A stretch of 9,391 nt of DNA from an uncultured Clostridia bacterium (GTDB lineage Bacteria; Bacillota; Clostridia; Oscillospirales; Acutalibacteraceae). How positions within the stretch are numbered: position 1 is the first letter of the stretch; the number at the start of each line of letters is the position of its first letter. The notes below the pieces were generated by a model. The model saw only the letters and a list, made by a program, of their open reading frames with translations. It was not told where the DNA came from and ran no database searches. The stretch is from assembly GCA_947168785.1 (NCBI GenBank), contig CAMVNL010000051.1:1-9391 (forward strand), in the 5' to 3' direction. The translations under genes and the position numbers were made by a program. Positions 1 through 5,651 of this stretch are shown here, in pieces.

Positions 1-1
1 T

Positions 2-22
2 TTTTGCCGCAAAACGGCAAAA
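2..22. repeat. Short perfect hairpin at the window edge
   Basis: TTTTGCCG (2-9) and CGGCAAAA (15-22) form a perfect 8-bp inverted repeat around a 5-base loop. It could be half of a terminator for a gene outside the window. On the minus strand the sequence that would hold the T-run after the stem is cut off by the window edge, and on the plus strand the stem is followed by A's, not T's. Only the repeat itself is seen; its role is unknown. Confidence 0.4.
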
Positions 23-38
23 AACGGCGTTATGATCG

Positions 39-101
39 TTTTATTAATGCGGCAGAACAACCTTTCTTATTTCCAACTATTTAATTGCCGCATTAATAAA
101 A
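39..101. repeat. 16-bp perfect inverted repeat with 31-base spacer
   Basis: TTTTATTAATGCGGCA at 39-54 is perfectly repeated in inverse orientation at 86-101. The arms are AT-rich, contain the small palindrome ATTAAT, and enclose an AT-rich spacer (55-85). The element lies beyond the terminator at 127-166 relative to the amino acid transporter operon. It may be a terminal-inverted-repeat remnant, a protein-binding site or a large RNA hairpin. The sequence does not decide between these. Confidence 0.6.
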
Positions 102-360
102 ACACGACGTCCCCCTGCATTAAAAGAAGAAGCTTCCCTCGCGGAAATGGCGAGGGAAGCTTCTTTGATGGGTGTGAATGCGGCTGCTCCATTTTGCCGT
201 TCATCCGCCTCTCACATATAAGCCGGAATGACTGCTCCGTCAATTCATACTTGAACACTTCTGCTTGCCTGAACGCCGCAATACGGCGTCGGAAATCCTC
301 GACAGGCGACAGTCTGCCTTGCGGTTCCTTCCTTGTTGCGGCGTTGATCCGGCGCATCAA
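67..360 (-). other. Doubtful small ORF or coding remnant
   Basis: An open frame of up to 97 codons starts TTG-ATG near 360 and runs through the terminator hairpin at 127-166. The part before the hairpin reads like real protein: charged, with a stretch near residues 18-53 that could be helical (RLSPVEDFRRRIAAF and what follows). The frame stays open a few codons upstream of the nominal start, back to a TAA. No convincing ribosome binding site precedes it, and the last third is only translated terminator. Codon choice (AGG, AGA, ATA, CTT) is less GC-biased than in the neighbouring genes. I do not recognise a family. It could be the C-terminal relic of a lost gene or chance. The rest of 1-422 holds only the repeats and terminator listed separately. 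Confidence 0.2.
127..166 (-). terminator. Strong rho-independent terminator
   Basis: A perfect 16-bp stem (127-142 paired with 150-165) encloses a 7-base loop. On the minus strand the stem ends in TTCTTTTAA, giving a short T-run. It is the first strong terminator after the ATPase gene, whose stop codon is about 257 bases upstream, so it probably ends the lysine transporter operon transcript. On the plus strand it ends in only three T's, so activity in that direction would be weaker. Confidence 0.75.
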
Positions 361-422
361 TGATCCACGATCAAATTGGCGGAGCAGTTAAACGGTATCA
401 CGGTCGGGAAATGAAGCCGCTG

Positions 423-1160
423 TCAATTGCGGAAGCGGGCGAGGAAATCCTTCGTCTCCTGATGCTGCGGGTTGCCGAAGACCTCGGCAGGGGAGCCGGA
501 TTCGAGGATCACGCCGTTGTTCATGTAGACGACCTTGTTGCTCACGTCCCGGGCGAAGGCCATCTCGTGGGTCACCACCAGCATGGTCATGCCGTCGTCC
601 GCCAGCTGCCGCATAACGGTCAGCACTTCGCCCACCATTTCCGGGTCCAGCGCGCTGGTGGGCTCGTCGAACAGCAGGATATCCGGGTCCATGGCCAGCG
701 CCCGGGCGATGGCCACCCGCTGCTTCTGCCCGCCGGAAAGCTGGCGGGGCTTGGCGTTGATGTAGGGGGCCATGCCCACCTTGGTGAGGTATTTCATGGC
801 CTGCTCTTTTGCCTCTTCCTTGCCGCGGTGCAGCACGCGGGTCTGGCCCACCATGCAGTTTTTCAGCACGCTCATGTTGTTGAAGAGGTTAAAGCTCTGG
901 AACACCATGCCGACCTTGGTGCGGTAGGCGGGGGCGCCGCCCTTGATCTTTTTGATGTTTTCGCCTCGGTAGATGATGTCGCCGGAGGTGGGCGTTTCCA
1001 AGAGGTTTACGCAGCGCAGCAGCGTTGACTTGCCGGAGCCGGAGGCCCCGATGATGCTGGTCACGTCGCCGGGGGACACGGTGAAGTCGATATCCCGCAG
1101 CACCTCATGCTTGCCGAAGGATTTGGAAAGGTGACGGATCTCAAGAATGGTCTCGCTCAT
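423..1160 (-). CDS. Polar amino acid (probably lysine) ABC transporter, ATP-binding subunit
   Basis: This is the cytoplasmic ATPase that drives import through the membrane permease encoded just upstream; it closely resembles GlnQ/HisP-type ATPases. All motifs are present in its 245 residues: Walker A GASGSGKST (38-46), Q-loop Gln88, signature LSGGQ (141-145), Walker B ILLFDE (161-166), D-loop SALD (169-172) and switch His198. Its ATG overlaps the permease stop as ATGA (1157-1160), which implies translational coupling, and an AGGAGG lies inside the end of the permease gene. The length is normal for the family. The sequence gives the class, polar amino acid uptake; the lysine assignment is inferred from the lysine riboswitch at the head of the operon. 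It is the last gene of the transcription unit. Confidence 0.96.
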   Translation of the reverse strand: MSETILEIRHLSKSFGKHEVLRDIDFTVSPGDVTSIIGASGSGKSTLLRCVNLLETPTSGDIIYRGENIKKIKGGAPAYRTKVGMVFQSFNLFNNMSVLKNCMVGQTRVLHRGKEEAKEQAMKYLTKVGMAPYINAKPRQLSGGQKQRVAIARALAMDPDILLFDEPTSALDPEMVGEVLTVMRQLADDGMTMLVVTHEMAFARDVSNKVVYMNNGVILESGSPAEVFGNPQHQETKDFLARFRN

Positions 1161-1969
1161 CGGTGCATGTCCTCCTTCCGCTCTTTTTTGACGTAAGTCG
1201 TCATGCCGCTGGTCAGGGCCAGGGTGTCGGTGGTGGCAATGTCAAAGTTCTGGGGGCCGTCCAGCTTGCGTTCCCACCAGCGCAGCAGCACAGAGCACAC
1301 GATGGTCATGCACAGGTACATGGCCATCTCAATGACGGCGGAGGGGAAGTAGACGAACTTGGCGCCCACGATGGCCTTGTGCACCGCGAACAGCTCCGTA
1401 TAGCCGATGATGAACATGACAGAGGTATCCTTGATATTGATGATCAGGTTGTTGCCGATCTGGGGGATGATGTTGCGGATGGTCTGGGGCAGGATCACGC
1501 TGGTCATGGTCTTGAAGTGGTTCATGCCGATGGCCTTCGCGCCCTCGGTCTGGCCGGGATCAATGGACATGATGCCGCCGCGCACGGTTTCCGCCATGTA
1601 CGCGCCGGTGTTGATGGAAACCACAAGGTAGGCCGCGGGGGTCACGTCAAGCCGCGCGCCGTTGCCGAAGAAATAGGGCAGGCCGAAGAAGATGAACACC
1701 GCCTGCAAAATCATGGGCGTCCCGCGGAAGACCTCCACGTAGATGCGGATGACAGCCCGCAGCACCATCAGCAGCGCCTTTTTGACGGGGTTGTCGTCCT
1801 TGGCGTAGGGGATGGTCTGCAAAACGCCGCAGGCAAGGCCGATGATGCAGCCCACCGCCGTGGCGGCCACGGCCAGCAGGATGGTCTTCCCCGCGCCGGT
1901 CAGGTACTGTGAATAACCGCTCGCCCAGGTGGAGGAGACGTCCTGGATGAGCTGGGATAACTTGTCCAT
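1157..1969 (-). CDS. Polar amino acid (probably lysine) ABC transporter, permease subunit
   Basis: This integral membrane protein of the HisM/GlnP family forms the translocation path and docks to the ATPase. I use ATG at 1969 (270 aa), with AAGGTG about 9 bases upstream, in place of the TTG two codons earlier. Hydrophobic segments begin near residue 28 and continue through about 230. The family-typical FRGTP segment is at about 82-86, and the cytoplasmic EAA loop runs from about 142 (EGAKAIG) to ILPQ near 162. A charged, non-hydrophobic C-terminal tail of about 35 residues follows the last helix. The gene is separated from the receptor gene by the heptamer palindrome at 1989-2110, and its 3' end overlaps the ATPase start by four bases. 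With a single permease gene present, a homodimeric channel is the simplest expectation. Confidence 0.95.
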   Translation of the reverse strand: MDKLSQLIQDVSSTWASGYSQYLTGAGKTILLAVAATAVGCIIGLACGVLQTIPYAKDDNPVKKALLMVLRAVIRIYVEVFRGTPMILQAVFIFFGLPYFFGNGARLDVTPAAYLVVSINTGAYMAETVRGGIMSIDPGQTEGAKAIGMNHFKTMTSVILPQTIRNIIPQIGNNLIINIKDTSVMFIIGYTELFAVHKAIVGAKFVYFPSAVIEMAMYLCMTIVCSVLLRWWERKLDGPQNFDIATTDTLALTSGMTTYVKKERKEDMHR

Positions 1970-1988
1970 AATCAATTACACCTTTTTT

Positions 1989-2110
1989 GTGAAATGATGA
2001 AAGAAGAAAGATGAAAGATGAATGTCGGAAGCCCTGCCGGGCTTGATCATATCGATCAAAACGCGAAGCGTTTTCCGATTTTGATCTTTGATCTTTCCTC
2101 TTTCATCTTT
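1989..2110. repeat. Heptamer array A: inverted period-7 arms around three hairpins
   Basis: The left arm (1989-2023) has units such as GATGAAA, GAAGAAA, GATGAAA and GATGAAT. The right arm (2083-2110) has GATCTTT, GATCTTT, CCTCTTT and CATCTTT. The arms are mutually complementary: positions 1993-2030 against 2073-2110 match at 32 of 38 positions. Inside are three perfect hairpins, slightly overlapping: AAGCCC/GGGCTT (2029-2044), TTGATC/GATCAA (2043-2059) and AAAACGC/GCGTTTT (2058-2074). The element fills the gap between the receptor and permease genes, so in the operon mRNA it could form a long branched stem that insulates or stabilises the two parts. No ORF is credible here. Confidence 0.93.
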
Positions 2111-2119
2111 TTAACGCAT

Positions 2120-2150
2120 CGCCGCCCGCGTCAACATAACGCAGGCGGCG
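2120..2150 (-). promoter_or_regulatory. GC-rich intercistronic stem-loop after the receptor gene
   Basis: CGCCGCC (2120-2126) pairs with GGCGGCG (2144-2150), followed inwards by one mismatch and three more pairs (2128-2130 with 2140-2142), closing a 9-base loop. It begins 17 bases after the receptor stop codon on the minus strand. No T-run follows in either direction, so it is not a standard intrinsic terminator. In binding-protein transporter operons such 3' hairpins often protect the receptor mRNA and let it be made in excess over the membrane parts; that role is inferred here. Confidence 0.6.
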
Positions 2151-2167
2151 CGAGGTTGTCGGGAATC

Positions 2168-3049
2168 TTATTCGCTCAGGGGCTGAATCGCGGTGGCGTC
2201 TGCCATGATGGCGTTGAAGTCGTCGGCGGTCATGCCTTCCAGCGCGGAATTGATGGCGTCCTTCAGCACGGTGTTGCCCTTCTGCATGGAGATACCGATG
2301 TTGATATCGCCCTCGTCCACCTCAAAGTCGTCGTCGGAGCCGGAGAAGTCAAGGATGGTGAGGTCCGGATAGGCAACCAGAGCGCCCTGGGCGGTGGGCA
2401 TGTCGCAGCAGACAAAGTCCACTTCGCCGGTCTCAAGGGCCATCAGCATCAGGGGAGCGCCGTCCTTGGCGGTCTTGATGTCAGCGCCTTCGATCTGGGG
2501 CAGGCAGGTATCGTACCAGATGGTGGAAGCCTGGGAGGTGCAGGAGTGGCCCGCCAGTTCGGACTTGCCCTTGGCGGCAGCCAGCTCGGAATCGGCCTTG
2601 GTGACGCACACGATGGAGGCGTAGAGATACGGGCCGGCGAAATCGACCTGCTCCATTCTGTCCGCGGTCATGGACTGGCCGGCGATGACCGCGTCAACCT
2701 GACCGGTCTGCACCGCGGGGATCAGGGAATCCCAGTCCAGACGGACCACTTCCAGATCCCAGCCGTTCTTTTCGCAGATCTTCTTGGCGATCATGATGTC
2801 GTAGCCGTTGGCGAACTCGTTGGTGTCCTTGATGGGCACGGCGCCGTTGGCGTCGTCCTGCTGGGTCCAGTTGTAGGGCGCGTAGGCGCATTCCATGGCG
2901 ACGGTCAGCACGCCGTCTTCCACACCGGAGGCCACGGGCGTGGCGGAAGCGTCGGTGCCGGTGGAATCGTCCGTATTGGCCTTGCCGCAGGCGGCGAACA
3001 GGCACAGGACCATGGCGAGAGAGAGAACAAGCGCAAGTACTTTTTTCAT
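2168..3049 (-). CDS. Polar amino acid (probably lysine) ABC transporter, substrate-binding lipoprotein
   Basis: This is the extracellular receptor of the importer. The 293-residue product begins with a lipoprotein signal peptide: MKK, a hydrophobic core, then lipobox LFAAC with Cys21 as the lipidation site. A short Thr/Ser/Ala/Asp-rich linker leads to a family 3 periplasmic-binding-type domain from about residue 47. Typical marks are VAMECAYAPY (50-59), NGYDIMIAKKI (81-91), and MTADRMEQVDFAGPY (127-141), in which family knowledge assigns the Arg to the ligand's alpha-carboxylate. ATG at 3049 is preceded by AAGGA. The gene is first in an operon whose leader contains a promoter, a lysine riboswitch and a terminator. 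Sequence alone supports polar amino acid binding; lysine is inferred from the riboswitch. Confidence 0.95.
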   Translation of the reverse strand: MKKVLALVLSLAMVLCLFAACGKANTDDSTGTDASATPVASGVEDGVLTVAMECAYAPYNWTQQDDANGAVPIKDTNEFANGYDIMIAKKICEKNGWDLEVVRLDWDSLIPAVQTGQVDAVIAGQSMTADRMEQVDFAGPYLYASIVCVTKADSELAAAKGKSELAGHSCTSQASTIWYDTCLPQIEGADIKTAKDGAPLMLMALETGEVDFVCCDMPTAQGALVAYPDLTILDFSGSDDDFEVDEGDINIGISMQKGNTVLKDAINSALEGMTADDFNAIMADATAIQPLSE

Positions 3050-3079
3050 GTTGGTTTTCCTTTCTGCTTTTCAGCATGT

Positions 3080-3240
3080 GATACTGATACCTGATTAAAA
3101 CTGACACAGAGGCACGAGCAGAATTATCGCAGAACAAGGCAGACGACGCAGGCGGGCTGTCGCCCGGCAAGGAGGATAACGCAGTTCCGCGGTAATTATG
3201 CCGTGTAGAATGTCATGTTTTTATCAGGGATTAGTATGAT
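3080..3240. repeat. Long imperfect palindrome in the operon leader
   Basis: The segment is centred near 3159. The outer arms 3080-3100 and 3218-3238 match inversely at 17 of 21 positions. The middle arms 3119-3135 and 3184-3200 match at 14 of 17. The core GGGC/GCCC (3154-3157 and 3162-3165) closes a TGTC loop. It sits between the riboswitch terminator and the receptor gene, so any transcript that escapes termination carries it. It resembles a MITE-like intergenic element without coding capacity. Only the palindrome is seen; mobility and RNA function are inference. Confidence 0.75.
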
Positions 3241-3247
3241 ATTACGT

Positions 3248-3277
3248 AAAAAAAGGAACCGCCTGAAACGCGGTCCC
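3248..3277 (-). terminator. Rho-independent terminator of the lysine riboswitch
   Basis: On the minus strand an 8-bp stem, GGGACCGC pairing with GCGGTTCC (one G-U pair), closes a 7-base loop and is followed directly by seven T's. It lies about 20 bases after the riboswitch aptamer and before the receptor gene. This is the expression platform expected for a lysine riboswitch that stops transcription when lysine is bound. A short CATAA/TTATG inverted repeat lies between aptamer and terminator and may take part in the alternative fold; I could not work out the exact antiterminator. Confidence 0.9.
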
Positions 3278-3298
3278 ATAGCAACATAAGGGCTGTTA

Positions 3299-3464
3299 TG
3301 ATAGCGCTCCATAAGAATAAATTCCAATGACAGTACGCGACGTATTTCCCCGCGTACCAGATCCGGCGGCCAAGGCAGCCCCCTTCTCTTCGGCGTGAGC
3401 CCCTTTCCATCCGCCATTCAGCCTTTTACGGCGGATCTACTCCTGACGCACGCGCCTCTATCTC
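3299..3464 (-). promoter_or_regulatory. Lysine riboswitch (L-box) aptamer
   Basis: Read on the minus strand, the conserved L-box elements appear in order: GATAGAGGCGCG at the start (GATAG pairs with CTATC at 3304-3300 as P1), AGGAGTA in the P2 internal loop, a GATCCGCC/GGCGGAT helix (P3), GGAAAGGGG, CACGCCGAAG closing P2 (GCGTG 3453-3449 with CACGC 3397-3393), CTGG, a GTACGCG/CGCGTAC helix, TGTC, and TGGAGCGCTATC at the end. The order and spacing match what I recall of the Bacillus subtilis lysC leader. A consensus promoter lies upstream and a terminator downstream. Known family behaviour is lysine-induced termination, so the operon below should be off when lysine is plentiful. Confidence 0.93.
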
Positions 3465-3490
3465 AAGCTATTCCATTTTTTAACGCCAAT

Positions 3491-3519
3491 AGCATACCAC
3501 CGCGTTATTTGTTTGTCAA
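3491..3519 (-). promoter_or_regulatory. Promoter of the lysine transporter operon
   Basis: On the minus strand a perfect -35 TTGACA (3519-3514) is followed after 17 bases by TATGCT (3496-3491), a four-of-six match to the -10 consensus. Transcription would start near 3484, about 20 bases before the riboswitch aptamer, giving an untranslated leader of roughly 435 bases before the receptor ATG at 3049. Confidence 0.85.
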
Positions 3520-3543
3520 TAGTTATTTCAAAGTTGTAACTGA

Positions 3544-3746
3544 GGCAGTAGGCAATAGGCAGTAGGCAGTAGGCAATAGGCAGTAGGCAATAGGCAGTAG
3601 GCAATAGGCAATAGGCAATAGGCAATAGGCAATAGGTAATAGGTAATAGGCAACAACTAATCACTATCCACTAGTCACTAGTCACTAGCCACTAACCACT
3701 AACCACTAACCACTAACCACTAACCATTAACCACTAACCACTATTC
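3544..3746. repeat. Heptamer array B: two period-7 families joined head to head
   Basis: Sixteen consecutive heptamers of the GGCAGTA/GGCAATA type (3544-3655; the last three are GGTAATA, GGTAATA, GGCAACA) pass without spacer into thirteen heptamers of the ACTAACC type (3656-3746; the first ones are ACTAATC, ACTATCC, ACTAGTC, ACTAGTC). Phase is kept perfectly over 203 bases. Unlike the other arrays, the halves are only weakly complementary, at about 3 to 4 of 7 positions. The array overlaps the stop codon of the ThuA family gene at one end and ends about 25 bases upstream of the -35 box at the other. An open frame here (LLPIAYC repeats) is an artefact of the repeat. Confidence 0.96.
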
Positions 3747-4473
3747 ACTTCCACTCATGCGCCTTGGGGGGATTGGGGCAGTCCATGCAGTTGTCGACGC
3801 GGTAGGTGGGGGCCCCCCAGCGGACGGCGTTTTTGATGATTTTCTGCACGTTGGGGTCGTAATAGGTGGGGTAGGTCTCATGGCCGGGCTGGAAGTAGAA
3901 GACCCTGCCGTTGCCCCGCTGCCAGGAACAGCCGGAACGGAACACCTCGCCGCCGGTGAACCAGCCGATGAAGACGGTCTCCTCCGGCGTGGGGATGCCG
4001 AAGGGCTCGCCGTAGGTCTCTTCGCCGGGCAGCTCAAAATATTTGCCGACGCCCCGCGCCACCGGATGATAGGGGGCGCTGACCCAGACGCGCTCCATGT
4101 CGTCGCTCTCCCGCCAGATCAGGGAGCAGCTGGTGCCCATCAGCTTCATGAAGGGCTTTGATTTGTGGGCGGAGTGCAGGAAGAGCGCGCCCATGCCGTT
4201 CAGCACCTCTTCATAGACCATCTCCGCAATCTCGTCCGGCACGTCGCCGTGGGCCATGTGGCCCCACCAGACGATCACGTCGGTCTTTTTCAGGATCTCC
4301 CGTGTGATGCCCTCGCGGATGTTCTCCAGCGTGACGGTGGTAACGGAAATATCCTCTTCCTTGCCGAGGAATCCGGCGATGGCGGTGTGGATCCCCTCCG
4401 GATAGATCGTGCTCGCCCGGCAGTTCGGGTCTTTTTCGTGACGGAATTCGTTATATACCAATACGTTGATCAT
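3745..4473 (-). CDS. ThuA family protein (trehalose utilization, GATase-like fold)
   Basis: The 242-residue product has the layout of the ThuA family, whose fold is related to class I glutamine amidotransferases and which is often found with sugar utilization genes. Seen directly: a hydrophobic N-terminal strand IDs as MINVLVYNEFRHEK; YPEGIHTAIAGFL (24-36) as the first helix; VIVWWGHMAHGDV (66-78); GALFLHSAHKSKPF from about residue 95; and the late GRVFYFQPGHETYP (189-202), followed by IIKNAVRW. The C-terminus carries Cys229 and Cys232. ATG at 4473 has AGGAGAAG upstream. It lies 91 bases after the endonuclease IV gene with no terminator between, so the two are probably cotranscribed. Biochemical roles in this family are poorly fixed, and no trehalose gene lies nearby, so I claim the family only. 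The last coding bases and the stop already resemble the heptamer array that follows. Confidence 0.88.
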   Translation of the reverse strand: MINVLVYNEFRHEKDPNCRASTIYPEGIHTAIAGFLGKEEDISVTTVTLENIREGITREILKKTDVIVWWGHMAHGDVPDEIAEMVYEEVLNGMGALFLHSAHKSKPFMKLMGTSCSLIWRESDDMERVWVSAPYHPVARGVGKYFELPGEETYGEPFGIPTPEETVFIGWFTGGEVFRSGCSWQRGNGRVFYFQPGHETYPTYYDPNVQKIIKNAVRWGAPTYRVDNCMDCPNPPKAHEWK

Positions 4474-4564
4474 GTTTCTTCTCCTTTTTCCTGATCATAC
4501 TCCTGAACTTTTGTTTGCGCCGCGCTGTGAAATGCGGAATCCGGCCGTCTGGGCTGCTTCCGGG

Positions 4565-5401
4565 TTATACTTCCGTCCGCCATGACCGCAGCAGGGCGAT
4601 CTCTTCCGCATAGCCGGGCAGCTCGTTGGGCGTTTCCAGACAGAAGGGCAGCTCCCGCAGGGCCGGATGGTTGACGACGGCGGCAAAGGCCTGCGCGCCG
4701 ATGTACCCTTCCCCGAGCTTTTCATGCCGGTCCTTATGGCTGCCGAGGGGATTTTTGCTGTCGTTGACGTGAACGGCCTTCAGGCGGGACAGGCCCACGA
4801 TCCGGTCGAACGCCTCCAGCACGCCGTCAAGGTCGCCCACGATATCGTAACCGCCGTCGAACACGTGGCAGGTGTCGAGACACACGCCGAGGTTGGCGTT
4901 GTCCTCCACCTTTTCAAGGATGGCGGCCAGCTCTTCAAAGCGCGCGCCGACTTCGCTCCCCTTGCCGGCCATCGTCTCCAGCAACACCGGCGTTTTGAAA
5001 CGGCCCGCCTCCATGCGGTTCAGGGCGTCGGCGATCAGGGCGACGCCGGTCTCGCTGCCCTGGCCCACGTGGCTGCCGGGGTGAAAATTATACACCACGT
5101 TATCCACGGCCTCCAGCTTTTGCAGGTCGCTTTTCATGGCGTCGAAGGAAATCTGACGGATATCCTCCCGCGCCGCACAGAGATTATAGACGTAGGGGGC
5201 GTGAGCGATCGCCGTGCCGATGCCGTTGGCGGCGGCAAATTCGTTGTAGGCGGCGATATCCTTTGCGCTCCATTCCTTTGAGGCGTAGCCCCGGGGATTG
5301 CCGGTAAAGAACTGAAAACCGCTGCCGCCCAGCGACAGAATTTCTTTTGCCATTGCCATAAAGCCTTTGGAGAAGGACAGATGGCATCCGATGGTGAACA
5401 T
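4565..5401 (-). CDS. nfo: Endonuclease IV (deoxyribonuclease IV, AP endonuclease)
   Basis: Endonuclease IV cleaves DNA 5' of abasic sites and removes 3' blocking groups during base excision repair, using three zinc ions in a TIM barrel. All nine expected metal ligands can be placed in the 278 residues: His67 (HAPY), His107 (FHPGSH), Glu142 (LLETMAG), Asp176 and His179 (CLDTCH), His211 (HVNDSKN), Asp224 and His226 (KDRHEKLGEG) and Glu256 (LETPN). The order and spacing match the family, and the length is close to the usual 280 or so. ATG at 5401 is preceded by AAGGAG. Heptamer array C separates it from the upstream gene, and the ThuA family gene follows in the same direction. I see no clear promoter; it may lie in the array loop. 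Confidence 0.96.
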   Translation of the reverse strand: MFTIGCHLSFSKGFMAMAKEILSLGGSGFQFFTGNPRGYASKEWSAKDIAAYNEFAAANGIGTAIAHAPYVYNLCAAREDIRQISFDAMKSDLQKLEAVDNVVYNFHPGSHVGQGSETGVALIADALNRMEAGRFKTPVLLETMAGKGSEVGARFEELAAILEKVEDNANLGVCLDTCHVFDGGYDIVGDLDGVLEAFDRIVGLSRLKAVHVNDSKNPLGSHKDRHEKLGEGYIGAQAFAAVVNHPALRELPFCLETPNELPGYAEEIALLRSWRTEV

Positions 5402-5433
5402 AAGTGATGCTCCTTTCCGTTGTGGATTCTTTC

Positions 5434-5626
5434 AGTCGGAAGTCGTGAGTCGTGAGTCGTAAGTCGTAAGAGCCCTCCGGGCGATCCTGTTGATTGACGG
5501 GTTTTGACAGGCATCCGTTTATCAGAACGGTACGTGAGATTGTGCCGTTTCCCCGACAGAGGAAAACAACTCTTTCTTACAACTTACAACTTAAAACTTG
5601 CGACTTACGACTTGCGACTTACGACT
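5434..5626. repeat. Heptamer array C: inverted period-7 arms around three hairpins
   Basis: The left arm (5434-5470) is AGTCGGA, then AGTCGTG twice and AGTCGTA twice. The right arm (5576-5626) has units ACTTACA, ACTTAAA, ACTTGCG, ACTTACG, ACTTGCG and ACTTACG. The five left units against 5592-5626 match inversely at 28 of 35 positions. The 100-base loop contains GCCC/GGGC (5472-5482), CCTGT/ACAGG extended by GAT/ATC (5483-5515), and AACGGTAC/GTGCCGTT (5526-5549). The first hairpin, AGCCCTCCGGGC, is nearly the one at the same place in array A. The array fills the space between the TIM-barrel gene and the endonuclease IV gene. Confidence 0.94.
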
Positions 5627-5651
5627 GCTGTGAAATCTGCGATTTCACAGC
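5627..5651 (-). repeat. 11-bp perfect hairpin spanning a stop codon
   Basis: GCTGTGAAATC (5627-5637) and GATTTCACAGC (5641-5651) form a perfect inverted repeat around a 3-base loop. The TGA stop of the TIM-barrel gene (5647-5645) lies inside one arm, and array C starts immediately beyond the other. No T-run follows on the minus strand, so it is not a classical terminator. It could block exonucleases at the 3' end of the mRNA or be part of the array C element. Confidence 0.8.

Noticed and set aside
2018..3094. Long plus-strand open frame opposite the receptor gene
   Set aside because: It is the GC-rich antisense shadow of a clear lipoprotein gene; the product is Gly/His/Val-rich with no recognisable domain.
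3196..3417. 73-codon open frame on the minus strand
   Set aside because: It covers the lysine riboswitch and its terminator, whose structure explains the sequence better.
3458..3664. Open frame with LLPIAYC repeats on the minus strand
   Set aside because: It is array B translated: three heptamers make seven codons, so the protein repeat follows from the DNA repeat. There is no ribosome binding site and it overlaps the promoter.
3544..3746. CRISPR array
   Set aside because: The unit is 7 bases with no spacers between units; CRISPR repeats are longer and separated by unique spacers.
5402..5644. A promoter for endonuclease IV
   Set aside because: Candidates such as TTGTTT with CACAAT have poor spacing (19 bases) and weak -10 matches, so none is reported.
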